Assembly (NCBI GenBank): GCA_020638995.1
Contig: JACKHM010000001.1
Span: forward strand, 1,240,001 to 1,304,000
Reading direction: 5' to 3'
DNA: 64,000 bases
Origin: Planctomycetaceae bacterium
Lineage (GTDB): Bacteria > Planctomycetota > Planctomycetia > Pirellulales > Pirellulaceae
Shown: positions 62,580 through 64,000 of the stretch, piece by piece
Layout of the letters: every line of letters begins with the position of its first letter
Numbering within the stretch: the first letter of the stretch is position 1
Notes under the pieces: model-generated
The model's input: only the letters and a program-made list of their open reading frames with translations
Databases searched by the model: none
What the model was told of the DNA's origin: nothing
Program-made: the position numbers and the translations under genes

Positions 62580-63680
62580 CTAACCTGTAGGACGGTTCGG
62601 TAAGGGGAGTGTTTTTGGCCGAAATGAATCTGCAACATCTAACGCTGGCGCCGCTTTCGCCGGAGAGCGACCAGACGCTTCGAAGCCAACGACATCAGTA
62701 ATGTCGATTAAGCCTACCGGCTTTCCCTGATCGTTCACAACAGGAAGTTCGCTAATCTTTCGCTCACCGAGAATTTCGACCGCTTGACGCATGCGAGTCC
62801 CCACGACGACCGTGGTTGGATGCTTGGTCATCAGATCAGCAATCGGACCGTCGAGCGCGCTATCACGTTTCGTTTCGAGCAGTTTCGCGAGGTCGCTGTC
62901 CGTAAAAATCCCAGTCAGCCGGCCTGCCGCATCCGTCAGTATGATTGCACCTGTTCGCCGCCCTGGACGACTCGCCATCACAAACACATCTCGAATCGAG
63001 TGAGTCTCACTGGCGACACGGCACTCCGCCAAAGGTCGCATGACGTCCTCGACTTTGGCCAGTTTGCGACCGAGACTGCCGCCCGGGTGAAACCGAGCAA
63101 AGTCCTCGGGACCGAACTGACGCATGCGACTCAGCACGAGCGCCAACGCATCGCCCAAAGCCATCATGGCCGTTGTGCTGGTACTTGGTGCCAAACCGTG
63201 CGGACACGCTTCGCGAATCGCGCCCAAGTCGAGGATAACATCTGCGGATTGGGCAAGCGCGCTATCAGAAGCGCCAGTCATCGCGATAAGCTGTGTTTGA
63301 AAGTCGGCCAGCGATGGCAGTAGACGCACGACTTCCTCGGTCTCGCCGCTAAAGGAGAGCGCGAGCACGATGTCGTCACGGTGAATCCGCCCCAAGTCGC
63401 CGTGAATGGCTTCGGCGGGATGCAAGAAGTGAGCATTCGTGCCCGTCGAAGCCAAAGTCGCGGTAATCTTCTGTGCGATCAATCCGGCCTTTCCCATGCC
63501 AGTCACAATCACACTTCCCCGGCAGCCAAACAATAAATCAACTGCATCACAGAATTCGTCGTGCAACCCGCCCGCCAGTGCCTGCAGCGCTTCGCCTTCC
63601 TGGCGAAGCACTTCGCGACCAAAACGGAGTTGTTCGAAACGACTCAATCGAATCGAAGTGCTAGCAGCTTCCATGCTCAT
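62580..63680 (-). CDS. kdsD: Arabinose-5-phosphate isomerase (SIS plus two CBS)
   Basis: 366 residues from ATG 63680, after AAGGAT; the frame is open 26 codons upstream without similarity. The SIS domain has GSVIVTGMGKAGLIAQKITA, HPAEAIHGDLGRIHRDDIVL, SFSGETEEVVRLLPSL and CPHGLAPSTSTTAMMALGDA with FHPGGSLGRKLAKVEDVMRP. Two CBS domains follow (MASRPGRRTGAIILTDAAGR, ADLMTKHPTTVVVGTRMRQA). It converts ribulose 5-phosphate to arabinose 5-phosphate, the first step to KDO. It begins an operon with kdsC and the LptC-like gene. Confidence 0.93.
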   Translation of the reverse strand: MSMEAASTSIRLSRFEQLRFGREVLRQEGEALQALAGGLHDEFCDAVDLLFGCRGSVIVTGMGKAGLIAQKITATLASTGTNAHFLHPAEAIHGDLGRIHRDDIVLALSFSGETEEVVRLLPSLADFQTQLIAMTGASDSALAQSADVILDLGAIREACPHGLAPSTSTTAMMALGDALALVLSRMRQFGPEDFARFHPGGSLGRKLAKVEDVMRPLAECRVASETHSIRDVFVMASRPGRRTGAIILTDAAGRLTGIFTDSDLAKLLETKRDSALDGPIADLMTKHPTTVVVGTRMRQAVEILGERKISELPVVNDQGKPVGLIDITDVVGFEASGRSPAKAAPALDVADSFRPKTLPLPNRPTG

Positions 63681-63773
63681 GGTCACGTCATCCTTGACGT
63701 GGTGAATCGGTTGGGAAAGAGACGCGCGGATTCTAACCGCGTGGGCGAAATGGGACAATGTTAGCGTAAAGTG

Positions 63774-64000
63774 CTACCAATACTCTGGCGAACCCAAGAG
63801 TTTCATGACCCAGGCCACGAGCAAGAGGCAAAGCCAAATACGAAATGAACGAGCTGACATGATGATGTCTCGGCGAGCGCTAATGTGCCAGCCCCCGATC
63901 AGCAGTGTTGCCGCTAGCATGACAAGGAGAGGAATTGCAAGGGCGTTCGCCCGCAAGGACTCCCGAAAATCGCCATTCAGAAGGTGAAGCACCGCCCTTG
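63774..64000 (-). CDS. DUF2752-type membrane protein (5' end outside window)
   Basis: The reading frame is open to the right edge. The visible end reads RAVLHLLNGDFRESLRANAL then AIPLLVMLAATLLIGGWHIS and a final hydrophobic segment (IWLCLLLVAWVMKLL). This matches the second half of DUF2752 proteins, which normally begin with CPxCGMTRA just upstream, beyond the window. The family is a small, poorly known set of inner-membrane proteins. It is encoded on the same strand as the KDO operon, about 90 bases upstream. Confidence 0.7.
   Translation of the reverse strand, partial: RAVLHLLNGDFRESLRANALAIPLLVMLAATLLIGGWHISARRDIIMSARSFRIWLCLLLVAWVMKLLGSPEYW

Overview
The window is a piece of a Planctomycetota chromosome, most likely a Pirellulales-like marine or freshwater lineage. 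This rests on the protein families seen: three gene pairs of planctomycete-type cytochrome proteins (PSCyt/PSD, that is DUF1549/DUF1553 and DUF1587/1592/1588/1585) each with a DUF1552 or DUF1501 partner, a type I sulfatase, a sialate O-acetylesterase, phytanoyl-CoA dioxygenase-like proteins, many secreted proteins of unknown function, and copies of a dispersed repeat familiar from Planctomycetes and Verrucomicrobia. No rRNA operon, CRISPR array or intact insertion sequence was seen. One tRNA gene (Ser, anticodon CGA) is present.

Layout. 1-4560 is a run of small, partly broken genes on the plus strand: the end of a cyanophycinase-like S51 peptidase, an HTH stub of a WYL-type regulator, a methyltransferase pseudogene, a YjbR-like protein, an ICMT-like membrane methyltransferase, a GNAT acetyltransferase and a NIPSNAP stub. 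4561-8392 (minus) holds an HpcH/HpaI aldolase, an SGNH-hydrolase/glycosidase-like fusion and a GNAT without a normal start codon. 8442-13230 carries a 1187-residue heparinase II/III-like protein bracketed by related recombination-gene relics, with a tyrosine recombinase remnant beside tRNA-Ser. 14099-19276 (minus) is a carbohydrate-type set: MFS transporter, sialate O-acetylesterase, EF-hand/esterase fusion and a secreted protein.

19385-29697 (plus) holds two cytochrome-type pairs around a histidine kinase and a response regulator. 29713-31651 (minus) is a two-gene ABC-type ATPase/HNH module resembling Septu defence. 31819-37246 (minus) is a TetR, membrane-fusion protein and RND pump operon with a palindromic operator upstream. 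37534-41620 is the third cytochrome pair. 41742-44114 (minus) holds fliS and two phytanoyl-CoA dioxygenase paralogues. 44446-50153 has a sulfatase, a REC-PAS-PP2C phosphatase, an intergenic region rich in inverted repeats, and a beta-propeller/dihaem cytochrome fusion.

50154-64000 is more housekeeping in character: a secreted protein, rpmA, obg, coaX, an atypical MnmE-like GTPase, a CPBP protease, two secreted proteins, and a minus-strand operon for KDO synthesis and envelope LPS-type transport (kdsD, kdsC and a large LptC/OstA-like protein), ending in a partial DUF2752 protein.

The best candidates for new biology are the ATPase/HNH pair, the dispersed repeat that has become the coding 5' end of two DUF1501 genes, and the clustered inverted repeats at 47595-47875. 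All functions are inferred from reading the sequence. No database search was run.
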